Shown here piece after piece: positions 8,319-17,816 of a stretch of 56,886 nt of DNA. Below the pieces are notes generated by a model. The model did not search any database and was not told where the DNA came from. It saw nothing but the letters and a program-made list of their open reading frames with translations. Source of the stretch: Draconibacterium sp. (GTDB taxonomy: Bacteria > Bacteroidota > Bacteroidia > Bacteroidales > Prolixibacteraceae). The position numbers and the translations under genes were made by a program. Location of the stretch: positions 1 through 56,886 of the forward strand of contig WOYV01000084.1 in the NCBI GenBank assembly GCA_011620585.1, given 5' to 3'. How positions within the stretch are numbered: position 1 is the first letter of the stretch; every line of letters starts with the position of its first letter.

Positions 8319-8326
8319 TATGTTTG
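8319..8326 (+). promoter_or_regulatory. Candidate -7 box for the glycosyltransferase gene
   Basis: TATGTTTG matches TAnnTTTG exactly and would start transcription about 50 nt before the ATG at 8383. A -33 TTTG at the usual distance is not evident; TTTTCG at 8301-8306 is the nearest T-rich element. Confidence 0.35.
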
Positions 8327-8382
8327 TATGCTGTTGATTAAATCAGTAACAACCAGAAAATTAGTGGTCAAAATTCATCCCA

Positions 8383-9327
8383 ATGAAAAAACTCTCGCTC
8401 GTTATTTGTGTTTTCAACGAAGAACCCAACATTCTGCCACTCGCAAACGAAATTAAAGCTGCGTTAAAAAATATCGACTTCGAAGCGATTTTTGTTGACG
8501 ATGGATCGACTGATAAAACAAGGGACAAAATCAGAAAGATTGATGACGATCGGTTTTTACTGGTTGAACTAAAAAGAAATTACGGACAAAGTTCGGCGCT
8601 GCAAGCCGGTATCGATCAGGCAGAAGGAAAGTACATCGCACTTATCGACGGCGATTTGCAAAACGATCCGGCCGATGTTCCCATGATGCTAAAAATGATT
8701 GAAGAAGAGGATTGGGATATGGTTGCAGGAGTTCGTGCTAATCGTCAGGATGGAATGTTCCTTCGTAAAATTCCTTCGAAAATTGCCAATTACATGATCC
8801 GGAATGCCACTGGAATCCACATGAAAGACCTGGGGTGTACCTTAAAGATATTTACCAGCGAAACCATCAAGAATATTCATATTTATGGAGAGTTGCATCG
8901 TTATATTCCAGCGCTAATCACATTGGAAGGAGCCACCCGCATCACGCAGGTTGATGTGAACCACAGGCCCCGTCAGTTTGGCCATTCAAAATATAACATC
9001 GGAAGAACCACCCGCGTGATAAGTGATCTTATCCTGATGGTCTTTTTCAAAAAATACATGCAACGACCCATGCATTTCTTCGGAAACATTGGGATTATTA
9101 CCCTTGGCGTGGGCGCCGTCATCAATTTTTATTTGCTTGTTTTGAAAATTATGGGACAGGATATCTGGGGAAAACCCTTACTGTTGCTTGGCATTCTTTT
9201 GGTAATGGGAGGAATTCAGTTTATTACGACCGGAATAATAGCCGAAGTACAGATGCGTACCTATTTCGAGTCGCAAAATAAAAAGCCATTTCGGGTGAAA
9301 CGGGTTGGTCCAGCCAAAGAGAAGTGA
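8383..9327 (+). CDS. Family 2 glycosyltransferase, polyprenyl-phosphate type
   Basis: A 314-residue GT2 enzyme of the DPM1/GtrB/ArnC type, which transfers a sugar from a nucleotide donor to undecaprenyl phosphate at the inner membrane. The GT-A domain shows VFNEEPNILPL, FVDDGSTDKT and the metal-binding ALIDGDLQNDP. Two membrane helices follow at about 228-253 and 263-288, then a basic cytosolic tail ending FRVKRVGPAKEK. The lipid-linked sugar would feed envelope glycan modification. The acceptor and sugar cannot be told from sequence. Confidence 0.88.
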   Translation: MKKLSLVICVFNEEPNILPLANEIKAALKNIDFEAIFVDDGSTDKTRDKIRKIDDDRFLLVELKRNYGQSSALQAGIDQAEGKYIALIDGDLQNDPADVPMMLKMIEEEDWDMVAGVRANRQDGMFLRKIPSKIANYMIRNATGIHMKDLGCTLKIFTSETIKNIHIYGELHRYIPALITLEGATRITQVDVNHRPRQFGHSKYNIGRTTRVISDLILMVFFKKYMQRPMHFFGNIGIITLGVGAVINFYLLVLKIMGQDIWGKPLLLLGILLVMGGIQFITTGIIAEVQMRTYFESQNKKPFRVKRVGPAKEK

Positions 9328-9477
9328 TGGCAACCCAAATTTCTTATTTTCAGGGAAAAACAATTGAAATACGAACGCTGAAAATAATTTTATTCATTAA
9401 ACTATTCGCCGCAATAAGGGTCTGATATTTGTGGATTGTCATATTAGAAATAAAATCATCAACTTAAATTTCCGGTC

Positions 9478-10158
9478 ATGAAAATACAACACTCATTCTT
9501 CACCCTTCTTATCGTCGTTTTAAGCGTTTTTTCATCGTTTGCTCAAGAGAAAATGATAACGGGTATTGTTACCACCTTTGATAGTATTCCACTTATTGGA
9601 GCCGATGTTAAAGTGCAAAGTTCAAAGGAGGTAGTAAAAACCGATACATTGGGCAGGTTTATGGTAAAAGTTGTACCTGATGACAAATTGAAAGTTACAG
9701 CAAAGGGTTTTTATAACCAAAATGTGAAGCTCGAAGAAAAAATCAAAATGGTGCTGGTCAATCTAAAGCTGAAGCCAACCGAAAAATCGAAAGAGTACGC
9801 TATTGGTTATGGATACGTAAAAGATGCGGATAGATTGAATGCCTTGGCTCAACTTACCAACGACAATGTAAATTTTTCGCAATATTCCAATATGTATGAT
9901 TTGATCCGCGGACGTTTTGCAGGTGTAGTTGTTGATTCTTCAGGAGATATCATCATCAGGGGAATTAGTTCAATTAACCTGAGTAGTGGGGCGCTCATAA
10001 TTGTAGATGGTGTTCAGCAGGATAAGGGCGTATTACAAACCCTGGCGCCTGTCGATGTAAAGAGTATTGATATAATTAAGGATGGCAGCGCTGCCATATA
10101 TGGGTCCCGCGGTGGGAACGGTGTAGTTATTATTCAAACCAAAGGTTCCAGCAATTGA
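9478..10158 (+). CDS. Stand-alone SusC-like carboxypeptidase-regulatory plus TonB plug protein
   Basis: A 226-residue exported protein built like the front end of a SusC-type receptor. A signal peptide (1-22, ending SFAQ) leads into a carboxypeptidase-regulatory-like beta-sandwich (about 25-100), then a plug domain (about 120-224) with DLIRGRFAGVVV, IIVDGVQQD, and the SusC landmark GSAAIYGSRGGNGVVII. The C-terminus ends right after the plug with no barrel, so it cannot be a transporter itself. Whether this is a truncated SusC or a genuine soluble plug module is open, but such short proteins recur in Bacteroidota and the frame is intact. Confidence 0.82.
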   Translation: MKIQHSFFTLLIVVLSVFSSFAQEKMITGIVTTFDSIPLIGADVKVQSSKEVVKTDTLGRFMVKVVPDDKLKVTAKGFYNQNVKLEEKIKMVLVNLKLKPTEKSKEYAIGYGYVKDADRLNALAQLTNDNVNFSQYSNMYDLIRGRFAGVVVDSSGDIIIRGISSINLSSGALIIVDGVQQDKGVLQTLAPVDVKSIDIIKDGSAAIYGSRGGNGVVIIQTKGSSN

Positions 10159-10236
10159 ACTCATCTTTTTTACAATCAGGTAGGACCAAAAGAACGAAAA
10201 ATTCTTTATCTTAAACAACTCTAGAATTTTTCTGTC

Positions 10237-10464
10237 ATGAATAAAACTGTAACCGTTGCTGAATTCCCGAATTCAATGGATATTCGGATGAATTTATTCA
10301 AAGATATGCTGGAAGCAGCTTCCATCGATTACATTGTAGTGAATGAATATGGTACTTTCCTCGAAGGGACATTCCCTGCGATTTCAGAAACTCTGGGTCT
10401 GGAAATCAGAGTAAGCGAAGAAGATGTTGAAAAAGCTTTGGAGATTTATAATTCAATCGAATAA
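10237..10464 (+). CDS. DUF2007 family small protein
   Basis: A 75-residue cytosolic protein resembling the DUF2007 putative signal-transducing family, which has a PII/ACT-like ferredoxin fold. Landmarks are the N-terminal VTVAEFPNSMDIRMNLFKDM and the LEAASIDYIVVNEYG strand-helix pattern, then EDVEKALEIYNSIE. Ligand and role are unknown. It converges with the S9 peptidase gene with only three bases between the two stop codons. Confidence 0.75.
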   Translation: MNKTVTVAEFPNSMDIRMNLFKDMLEAASIDYIVVNEYGTFLEGTFPAISETLGLEIRVSEEDVEKALEIYNSIE

Positions 10465-10467
10465 AAC

Positions 10468-13233
10468 TTATTTTTCAAGTTCATAACCCATTTCAATTCC
10501 TTTTTTTGTTGCTGGAATTCCATCAGTCATCCATTTTGGCATAGGCGCATCTTTCAGGTAATGATCAAAAAACTGCGACATACGGATCTGAAAATCATGC
10601 TTGTCCCTAATTTTTAGCGGCCAGTGGTCGGCTTCGTTATAATTCAAAAGCCAGGCGGGTTTTCCAAGGCGCCGCATCCCGATAAAAAACTCAATTCCCT
10701 GGTACCATGGCACAGCACCATCGTCGTCGTTGTGCATGATTAGTATTGGAGTTTGAATCTTATCGAGTGTAAACAATGGTGAGTTTTCGAGATAACGCAG
10801 CGGTGCTTCCCATATTGATTTTCCAATTCTACTCTGCGTGTGTTCGTACTGAAACGAGCGGTTCATTCCCGATCCCCAGCGGATACCACCATAAGCGCTG
10901 AACATGTTTACTACGGGGGCTCCCGACTCGATGGCCGCAAACATATTGGTGCGGGTGGCAAGGTAGGCTACCTGGTATCCACCCCAACTGTGTCCCTGTG
11001 CACCAATTCGTTTGGGATCGACAAAACCTTTTTCAATAATCGAGGTTACGCCCGGCATTACACAATTAAATGCCGACTCACCCGGATATCCTTCTTTGTA
11101 ATAAATGTCGGGATTGAAAACTACATATCCATTACTGGTGTAATAATGATAATCGATTGTAGAGCGGTTATTTTCAGGCATCCGGTAACTCAATAATTCG
11201 TCAGCGCTTTTCTCGTAGAAGTTAACAATCATCGGATATTTCTTTGCCGGATCAAAATTAGCGGGCTTGTGTAATGTGCCTTCCAAAACGAGCCCGTCCA
11301 GCGAGCGCCAGCTTACCAGCTCTGCAGTTCCCCAATTAAAATTATTTTGTTGAGGGGCTGCATCCGAGATTTGAATCTGCTTTTTGAAACTCATATCTGT
11401 AGAAAGCAAATTCGGATAGGTCTCGAAATTTTCTTTTGTGAATACAACTACTTCAGCTTCTTTTGCTTTTAGCGGGGTGTTCAACTTATAATTCCCTTCA
11501 ATAAGGACTTTCTTTTTTCCGGGTTTCGACAGATCGAACGAGAAATAAGTGTCTGCTTTTGTTTTTTCGTTGAAAGCTTTTAACAAGGTTGTTTCCGCCG
11601 GATTAATCCCTTCTCCGTACTCGGCATTAAATTGAACCAGACGATAACTGATGCGATTTTTTCTGCCATCCATTGTTAAATTCACCGGATTGGTAGCATT
11701 GGTAGGATCGACTTTCCAAATATCGTATCGATCGTAAACCAGAAAAGCTTCGTCATTTTCAAGCCACCCTGCAAAACGGTACGAGCCGGGTAAGTTTGGA
11801 ATGTCGTTCAGCTCGTCGGCAGCCTGAATTTTAGTTGATTCTGTTATTTTATATTCTTTGCCTGAACTAAGATTATAAGTGTTCCATGTGGTGTCGATGG
11901 CATTGTACCAATATAAATATTTCCCAGCAGGCGAGGCTGACGGACGTGCCCGACAATCTTTTTTTATCATGGCTGCGTCGCCGGTATTTACATTAACCAG
12001 GTAGAAATCGTTGTGCCCCGGCGATCCTTCCCACATCGTTTGGACAGCGTATGGGCGGTTCGAAATCGCCAAAACCTGATCAGCGTTTCCTTTATTGATG
12101 AGATCGATGTTGGTGAAGAGTTCGGTTTCGAGTTGGACAGCTTTCTTTTCTTCGAGATGGATCACCGCGAGGTAGGTTTTTTTCTCGTCGCGCGCTTTTG
12201 TATTCAATTGTTGAGTTTGCAGTATCTCTTCATTCCAAACCCAAACATCAAGAGCAGGAATCTCTTCTTCGAGTACAGTTGTATCTTTGGGAGTTTTACG
12301 CGGAGCAGTTCCGAGGAATAAGCGTTCGTTGTTTTCCGAGAAAATTAATTTTCCATTATCGCTGATTTCCCAGTTTGAAGGGAGTGATGGATCGGAATTA
12401 TCCATAACAATTGCAGCCTGATCTGCTCCTGGCCAGTAGTACACCGAGTATTTCGGCTCTTTTACATCGCTGGTATCCCCCAAAAAAGCCAAACGGGTTC
12501 CGTTTTTGTTTAATGTGAGCTGTGAAAATTTTCCATCTCCGGGAAGAACTTTTGATTCATGTTTATTCTGCAGGTCATATAAGTATATCCCTGAATCAAA
12601 GGTGCTGTCGCCTTTTGATATGAATGCCAATACTGCATTTTCTTCGGCCATCTCGTAATCGCTAACTGCCGGAATTATTATATTTTCACCCGTAACCAGG
12701 TTTCGGATATGAAGCGGGTAAGTCTTATCGTTTTTTTTCTTTTCTTTTTTATCCTCTTTTTTTTCAGTGGGTTCATCGGTTTGATAGAATGCCCAGGAGC
12801 TCCATTTTTCAGGAACTTTTACCGATTGAAGATTACAAATTGTATCCGGTAAATTTCTGTCAAAATTGTAAACCACTAATTTATCTTTCGGCAGGTCATC
12901 TTTTTGGGTCCCTTTTAATTTAAGGGAACGAACTGTGTCAACCCGTGACTCCAAAGTAAAAATCACGAACTTTGAACCGGAAGTAATTTGTGCTTTGGTT
13001 CCACCTAAAAATGAGGCTTTTTCTTTTGCATCGGGTGTGGTGATTTTTAACACAGGATCTCCTTTCCAGGGTTCTTCCTTGTAAACGATATATTTTCCAT
13101 CGTTCGAAATATGTGTTTCGGTGATGCGGTCCCATTTCAGAATCTCATCGAGAGTGAGCGGTTTTTTTCCGTTTTGCGCATTGAGGACAATCGCAGCCAG
13201 GACTAAATAAGTAAGTACAGTGAATTTTTTCAT
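10468..13233 (-). CDS. Exported prolyl-oligopeptidase-family (S9) serine peptidase
   Basis: A 921-residue S9 peptidase with a signal peptide (1-19, ending VLNAQ), an N-terminal seven-bladed propeller region (about 30-640) and a C-terminal alpha/beta hydrolase domain. The triad is Ser about 749 in GHSWGGYQ, Asp about 836-838 in HNDDDGAVP, and His about 870 in EADHWPLK. GHSWGG rather than the DPPIV-type GWSYGG is usual in this Bacteroidota group. It should release dipeptides or cut peptides in the periplasm. A lysine-rich insert near residue 160 is unusual but in frame. Confidence 0.92.
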   Translation of the reverse strand: MKKFTVLTYLVLAAIVLNAQNGKKPLTLDEILKWDRITETHISNDGKYIVYKEEPWKGDPVLKITTPDAKEKASFLGGTKAQITSGSKFVIFTLESRVDTVRSLKLKGTQKDDLPKDKLVVYNFDRNLPDTICNLQSVKVPEKWSSWAFYQTDEPTEKKEDKKEKKKNDKTYPLHIRNLVTGENIIIPAVSDYEMAEENAVLAFISKGDSTFDSGIYLYDLQNKHESKVLPGDGKFSQLTLNKNGTRLAFLGDTSDVKEPKYSVYYWPGADQAAIVMDNSDPSLPSNWEISDNGKLIFSENNERLFLGTAPRKTPKDTTVLEEEIPALDVWVWNEEILQTQQLNTKARDEKKTYLAVIHLEEKKAVQLETELFTNIDLINKGNADQVLAISNRPYAVQTMWEGSPGHNDFYLVNVNTGDAAMIKKDCRARPSASPAGKYLYWYNAIDTTWNTYNLSSGKEYKITESTKIQAADELNDIPNLPGSYRFAGWLENDEAFLVYDRYDIWKVDPTNATNPVNLTMDGRKNRISYRLVQFNAEYGEGINPAETTLLKAFNEKTKADTYFSFDLSKPGKKKVLIEGNYKLNTPLKAKEAEVVVFTKENFETYPNLLSTDMSFKKQIQISDAAPQQNNFNWGTAELVSWRSLDGLVLEGTLHKPANFDPAKKYPMIVNFYEKSADELLSYRMPENNRSTIDYHYYTSNGYVVFNPDIYYKEGYPGESAFNCVMPGVTSIIEKGFVDPKRIGAQGHSWGGYQVAYLATRTNMFAAIESGAPVVNMFSAYGGIRWGSGMNRSFQYEHTQSRIGKSIWEAPLRYLENSPLFTLDKIQTPILIMHNDDDGAVPWYQGIEFFIGMRRLGKPAWLLNYNEADHWPLKIRDKHDFQIRMSQFFDHYLKDAPMPKWMTDGIPATKKGIEMGYELEK

Positions 13234-13361
13234 GTGTTATTTATTTTTTCATTATGGTCACATGGAATTCGCCATCGTAAAAAATATCATTCCAAAGGTT
13301 GATTTTTAACCATGGCTCATTTCATAAAAGTAATTGTGCAGTTTTTATGTTTTTGTATTCT

Positions 13362-14492
13362 TTATGATTCTTCGATACGGTAAATAACTTTTCGTTCGGC
13401 TAAATATTTGAGAATATATCCCAGGTTTCCGGGAACGGCCCCCACCAACTCAGGAGCGCTCACACCTATTTCAGGATATCCACCATCCAGCAATAGATTG
13501 GCTACTGATGCACAGGTGTAACCGGTGGTCCTTGCCATCGAGATTATCTGGTCCTCACGATCAAAACGGTCGAGAAGGTGATATGTAATTGTTTTAGCCT
13601 GGCCATTCTCGGTGCCTCCGATTTTGATGCGCATTATGGTGAAATCTTCTTCTCCGGGTTTCAATTTCCATTTCGGGAACAGTAATTTAGCTGTTACATC
13701 GATCGGGCGGATTTTAGCGCCATTCACCTCTGTTTTGTCGTAAGAGAAAAATCCTGATTCGCGTAATACACGCAGGTACTCGATGCATCCCGGGTAGCGA
13801 AGGGTTTTTTCGATCATGTCGGGAATGTTTTTCATGGTCTGCATTAACGATCGTAATCCATCCGAATTCCACGATTCGAGGGTTCCAACACCCTCAAAAT
13901 GTATGAGTTCGGGGTCGGAAAGGGCGGGCTTTGTTACCATCTCGTAATTCTGAATATATCGCGCAGGCCGGGTGTATTCTTCGATAACGTCGATGGGCGA
14001 GAAAACAGCTTTGTATTCGTAGGGCCATTCACGTATAACCGGAAGTCCGCCCACCAAACATTCGTACGATTTAACATGCATTTGCCGGTTATGGTGTCCC
14101 AGAATAATGTTCCCCATTCCTGGTGCAACTCCACAATCGGCTACCACGGTAACCCGATGTTTTTTTGCCAGCCCGTCCAAATTCATAAAATCTTCAGGCA
14201 TGAAAGAAATGTCGACCATATTTTTTCCGGCTTCAATTACGGCTTTCATTGTTTTATACCCCATAAAACCCGGAACGGCCCCAACCACCAAATCGGAACC
14301 GGCTACCGCTTTTTTTATCAGGTTTTGATCCGACAAATCAGCTTGTAATACTTCCAGGCCATCGATATCTTTTAGCTTTTCCAAACTTTCCGAATCAATA
14401 TCTACGCTGGTAACTGAATGGTTTTCTGCCAGATCGCGTGCTATCACACTTCCAACCAAACCGGCTCCCAATACTGTAATTCTTTTTTTCAT
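13362..14492 (-). CDS. Saccharopine dehydrogenase-like oxidoreductase
   Basis: A 376-residue enzyme with an N-terminal Rossmann fold, nucleotide motif VLGAGLVGSVIARDLAE at residues 5-21, and the central and C-terminal domain typical of saccharopine dehydrogenase/LYS9-like proteins (DCGVAPGMGNIILGHH, LRYPGCIEYLRVL). Members form or cleave a saccharopine-type C-N bond between amino acids and oxo acids. The true substrate here is unknown, because bacteria of this group make lysine by the diaminopimelate route. The start at 14492 puts the nucleotide motif near the N-terminus; starts at 14513 and 14543 only add a polar extension. Confidence 0.85.
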   Translation of the reverse strand: MKKRITVLGAGLVGSVIARDLAENHSVTSVDIDSESLEKLKDIDGLEVLQADLSDQNLIKKAVAGSDLVVGAVPGFMGYKTMKAVIEAGKNMVDISFMPEDFMNLDGLAKKHRVTVVADCGVAPGMGNIILGHHNRQMHVKSYECLVGGLPVIREWPYEYKAVFSPIDVIEEYTRPARYIQNYEMVTKPALSDPELIHFEGVGTLESWNSDGLRSLMQTMKNIPDMIEKTLRYPGCIEYLRVLRESGFFSYDKTEVNGAKIRPIDVTAKLLFPKWKLKPGEEDFTIMRIKIGGTENGQAKTITYHLLDRFDREDQIISMARTTGYTCASVANLLLDGGYPEIGVSAPELVGAVPGNLGYILKYLAERKVIYRIEES

Positions 14493-14676
14493 GAGATATT
14501 GTTTTTGCTTCATATAATAATTAAACCGAGTGTATGTGTACATCCGGTACAGGTATTTTAACTTTGGACAATGAAGCTACGAAAAGTATTGTAGAATTTG
14601 AAAAAGTATGCTTTAATATTCCGGTTGGATTTGTTTAAAGATTGTTCGCTCTTTATTTATCCCGATTCTTTAAATA

Positions 14677-15321
14677 TTAGAGCTGAATCAACCCTTTTTT
14701 TAAGGCATATTTAACAATGTCTGAATTATTTTTCAGATCCAGTTTCTCCAGGATATTTTGTTTATGGGTACCTACTGTCTTTACGCTGATAAAGAGTTTC
14801 TCGCCAATTTCACGGGTAGAAACACCTTCGGCCAGTAAAAGAAATATCTCCTTTTCACGTTCAGATAATTCGGCATATTTATCGTCAACAACATTAGAGC
14901 CATCGAGATAACCGCTTATTACCAGCTCAGTAATGTCTTCGCTCAGGTATTTTTTTCCATTATACACCGAATGAACTGCTTCCAATAACTGCTGATGAGT
15001 ACAATTCTTCAAGAGGTAGGCATCTGTTCCGGCTTCCAGCATTCCTTTTACAAATTGTTTGTCGGAATGCATTGACAGCGCCACGATTTTTACCTCGGGC
15101 AATTTCTTTTTGAGGTGCCGGGTTGCTTCCATTCCATTCATTTCGGGCATTGCGATATCCGTTAGAAGGATATCGGGCTTTAACTCGAATACTTTATCAA
15201 TGGCATCCTTCCCGTTTTCAGCTTCGCCGATTACTTCAATGGCATCATCGCTTTCGAGCAGATTTACCAACCCTTCTCTGAAAAGTTGATGATCGTCGGC
15301 AACTACAATTCTAATTTTCAT
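14677..15321 (-). CDS. NarL/FixJ-type response regulator
   Basis: A 214-residue regulator. The receiver domain (1-120) has acidic residues in VVADDHQLF, the phospho-acceptor Asp in PDILLTDIAMPEMNG (about residue 54), Ser in ALSMHS, and Lys in YLLKN. The C-terminal LuxR helix-turn-helix (about 150-212) carries LSEREKEIFLLLAEGVSTRE and KTVGTHKQNILEKL. It lies 22 bp downstream of the histidine kinase on the same strand, so the two are very likely a cognate pair in one operon. Target genes are unknown. Confidence 0.94.
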   Translation of the reverse strand: MKIRIVVADDHQLFREGLVNLLESDDAIEVIGEAENGKDAIDKVFELKPDILLTDIAMPEMNGMEATRHLKKKLPEVKIVALSMHSDKQFVKGMLEAGTDAYLLKNCTHQQLLEAVHSVYNGKKYLSEDITELVISGYLDGSNVVDDKYAELSEREKEIFLLLAEGVSTREIGEKLFISVKTVGTHKQNILEKLDLKNNSDIVKYALKKGLIQL

Positions 15322-15343
15322 GGGTTCCAGGTTTCAGTGTTAT

Positions 15344-16399
15344 TTACTCCAGAATGGTGTCTCGTTGATATAAAGGTAAGATAATTTCGGCAATTGTGCC
15401 TTTTTCTGCGGGTGCAATCTTAAAGGTCCCGTTAATACTTTCGAGTCGTTCAGTGATACTAAACAGTCCAAAACCTCCCTTTAAGCCCGGTGCATTTTTA
15501 ATTTTTGAAGGGTCAATCCCAACCCCATCATCGAGGACGGTAATCGAATATACTTGCTCATCAGAAGAAATGCGGATACTAACTTTTTTTGCCTTGGCAT
15601 GCTTTGCAATGTTGTTTAATAATTCGCCAATAATGCGATACAGGAAGATAGTGATTTCGCGTTTCATCTCGGGGACTTCGTTCTGTAACTCGAAAACAGT
15701 TTGAATATTTTGATTTTCCTCAAATTGTTCAAGTTTCCAGCGTACGGCAGGGATGAACCCTAATTCATAAAGAATTGGCGGACTTAGATCGTAGGTTAAG
15801 GCTCGTGATTCTTCAACAGCTTTGTTCAGTAATTTCGCCGTAAAATCGATTGTCTTTTTTATTTTGGGTGAACAGTCGTTGCCATTTACCGAAGTTAAAT
15901 TCATAAAGGCGAGCGAAAGTGTTTGCCCCAAACTATCGTGAAGGTTTTCTGCAATCCTGCGTCGTTCACGCTCTTCGACCAGCGTAATTTCAGAATTTAA
16001 GGTACGGAGTCGTTCCTGATATTCCTTTATACGCAAAGCCACATTGATTTGTGCACGGAGTTCAACTTTGTCAAATGGTTTTGAAAGGAAAGAATCGGCT
16101 CCGGCATTCAAGCCTTTTATTCGCTCTGAACTGTCGTGCCCAAGTGCCGAAACCATAATGATTGGGATGTGCTTTGTTTGTGCATTCTCCTTTAGAATTT
16201 TGCAGGTTTCGTAGCCATCTAACCCAGGCATCATAACGTCAAGCAAGATTAAATCCGGCAGGTTCTCAACTGCTTTTTTAATCCCTTCTTCTCCGGAATT
16301 CGCCCCTATAAATTTAAATTCCGGATAGAATACTTTTGTGATCTGCTCCAATAATTCAAGATTGATCGCATGATCATCAACAGCTAATATCTTCCTCAT
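15344..16399 (-). CDS. Soluble hybrid sensor: receiver domain fused to HisKA_3 histidine kinase
   Basis: A 351-residue protein with an N-terminal receiver domain (1-120; VDDHAINLELL, phospho-Asp in PDLILLDVMMPGLDG, Lys in LSKPFD), a short coiled coil, a HisKA_3 dimerisation domain (about 140-205; phospho-His in RRRIAENLHDSLGQTLSLA) and an HATPase_c domain (about 235-345; LLNNIAKHAKA, DDGVGID, KGGFGLFSITERL). No membrane segment or signal peptide is present, so it is cytosolic and probably takes its signal through the receiver. It pairs with the LuxR-type regulator just downstream. Confidence 0.93.
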   Translation of the reverse strand: MRKILAVDDHAINLELLEQITKVFYPEFKFIGANSGEEGIKKAVENLPDLILLDVMMPGLDGYETCKILKENAQTKHIPIIMVSALGHDSSERIKGLNAGADSFLSKPFDKVELRAQINVALRIKEYQERLRTLNSEITLVEERERRRIAENLHDSLGQTLSLAFMNLTSVNGNDCSPKIKKTIDFTAKLLNKAVEESRALTYDLSPPILYELGFIPAVRWKLEQFEENQNIQTVFELQNEVPEMKREITIFLYRIIGELLNNIAKHAKAKKVSIRISSDEQVYSITVLDDGVGIDPSKIKNAPGLKGGFGLFSITERLESINGTFKIAPAEKGTIAEIILPLYQRDTILE

Positions 16400-16576
16400 T
16401 TCAATATCCGATTATAAAGGTCCCATATTTAGTGACGGGCTGTAAAATATTCCACCTAAAATACAAAAAACATCATACAAGACATGATCTCATCGAATAA
16501 AAGTGATTTTTACACTTTCATCCCGATATTTTTTTTGAATAAGTGTGATGCCGGGTAGAATAAAAAATGACAAAAA

Positions 16577-16610
16577 AAAACCAGGCAATTAGCCTGGCCC
16601 TTTTTTTTGA
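16577..16610 (-). terminator. Intrinsic terminator, T-rich on both strands
   Basis: ccaggc (16581-16586) and gcctgg (16592-16597) form a 6-bp stem with a 5-nt loop. A runs on the left and T runs on the right give a U tract in either direction. On the minus strand it follows the gene ending at 16620. Confidence 0.7.
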
Positions 16611-16619
16611 TGTTGTATT

Positions 16620-17219
16620 TTATTCCTTTCCAATAATTCCGTACATTATACCAATACCAGCACCGATATATCTGGTGTCTTTGTTTAAAACAACCATTGG
16701 GCCACACGAAACGCCAATTGCACAACACACTGGCACTTCAATCTTTGGATTAATTACCATACACATTTTCTTCGAAGTTTCCATATCGTATTCATACGTA
16801 TTCGATTTAACGCTGTAAACCGGATCCCGGCTGGTGATAACACCAGGCCCCCCCTGCAATATGAACCGGAAGGTTTTATCTTTGTTGAGGTTGAAAACCC
16901 TACCAAGCATGATATGGATATTCTCCGAATTAGTGAAAGCTGCTGCAGGGTTTGCAGGTATTAATTCTGTAGCCGATTTTAATATCTCGTTAGGAAGCTG
17001 TGCTTCGTTTTTTGAGGTGGCAGAAAAACCCACATTAACGGTATATTTATTATTGTATACATAATTCAAACTCACCTTTCCGCTGTTCTGGCTTCCAGCA
17101 ATAAAATCACCTGAGCTATATAAAAAATGTTTTTCCTGTGATAAAAAACGATATGACCATTGGGCCGAGCTTGAAATTGTTAAAAGCGAAAACAGTGCAA
17201 TAATTAGTAACGTTTTCAT
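16620..17219 (-). CDS. Small exported protein of unknown function
   Basis: I do not recognise the family. From the ATG at 17219 it has 199 residues: a signal peptide (MKTLLIIALFSLLTISSSAQ), then mostly beta-prone sequence with FRFILQGGPGVITSR and a glycine-rich end (GIGIMYGIIGKE) that fits a small barrel or lipocalin-like protein. A CC pair and two further Cys lie in the last third. The longer frame from 17300 puts 27 polar residues before the signal and is rejected. A decayed partial copy of the same gene lies just upstream at 17529-17664. Confidence 0.65.
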   Translation of the reverse strand: MKTLLIIALFSLLTISSSAQWSYRFLSQEKHFLYSSGDFIAGSQNSGKVSLNYVYNNKYTVNVGFSATSKNEAQLPNEILKSATELIPANPAAAFTNSENIHIMLGRVFNLNKDKTFRFILQGGPGVITSRDPVYSVKSNTYEYDMETSKKMCMVINPKIEVPVCCAIGVSCGPMVVLNKDTRYIGAGIGIMYGIIGKE

Positions 17220-17528
17220 TGGTTTAACATTTATGGGTTTGTAATTTTTTATGCGATTCTCATTTTCTGTTTGCGTCGTCAGATAATGTGAATGAATCAC
17301 AATGATAAAATTATGGTAAATGTATGGCGTATAGAAAATTTGATTGCTGAAACTAATCGTATTTACGGATGATTTCTGTACAAGAAAACACCCATAATCA
17401 GCTCAGAAAAGCTGAAGTTGGAATCAGAAAAATTGTAGTATCAGTTATTTGGTTGATCTATCAGCTTTTGTCCTGTTTTAAAAATGTTATCTGCCTAAAA
17501 TAGAGATTTCGTCTGATCGTAATGGGTT

Positions 17529-17664
17529 CTAATCTTTCCCAACAATTCCATACATAATTCCAATTGAATAAAAAACAGGAATTTCAATTTTGGGGTTCAA
17601 TACCAGGCACAAATTTTTAGTCGATCCTATTTCGTAATCATAAACATTTGATTTGATTTTTACT
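17529..17664 (-). pseudogene. Decayed partial paralogue of the exported protein at 16620
   Basis: Minus-strand translation up to the TAG at 17529-17531 reads KSNVYDYEIGSTKNLCLVLN, then PKIEIPVFYSIGIMYGIVGK. The intact neighbour reads KSNTYEYDMETSKKMCMVIN, PKIEVPV and GIMYGIIGK in the same order. About 23 residues between PKIEIPV and GIMYG are missing in frame, an in-frame TGA stands just before the matching part, and nothing of the N-terminal half is left. A once-tandem paralogue is the simplest reading. Confidence 0.75.
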
Positions 17665-17790
17665 CAGAAATTTGCGGAGTATTCTGATAATAGTTAACCG
17701 TTTGCCCAGAAATTTTGACGGCATTAATCATTCAAACCGATAATTTGCATTCATTTTAGACATCTTGCTTCTTCCCTTTTAAATTCTGAC

Positions 17791-17798
17791 TATATTTG
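17791..17798 (+). promoter_or_regulatory. Candidate -7 box for the surE operon
   Basis: TATATTTG is a full match to TAnnTTTG. Transcription would begin near 17804-17806, which fits the start codon at 17817 better than the one at 17805. The -33 element is unclear; CTTG at 17764-17767 is a little too far upstream. Confidence 0.4.
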
Positions 17799-17816
17799 TT
17801 GTTCATGCAAAGAAAT

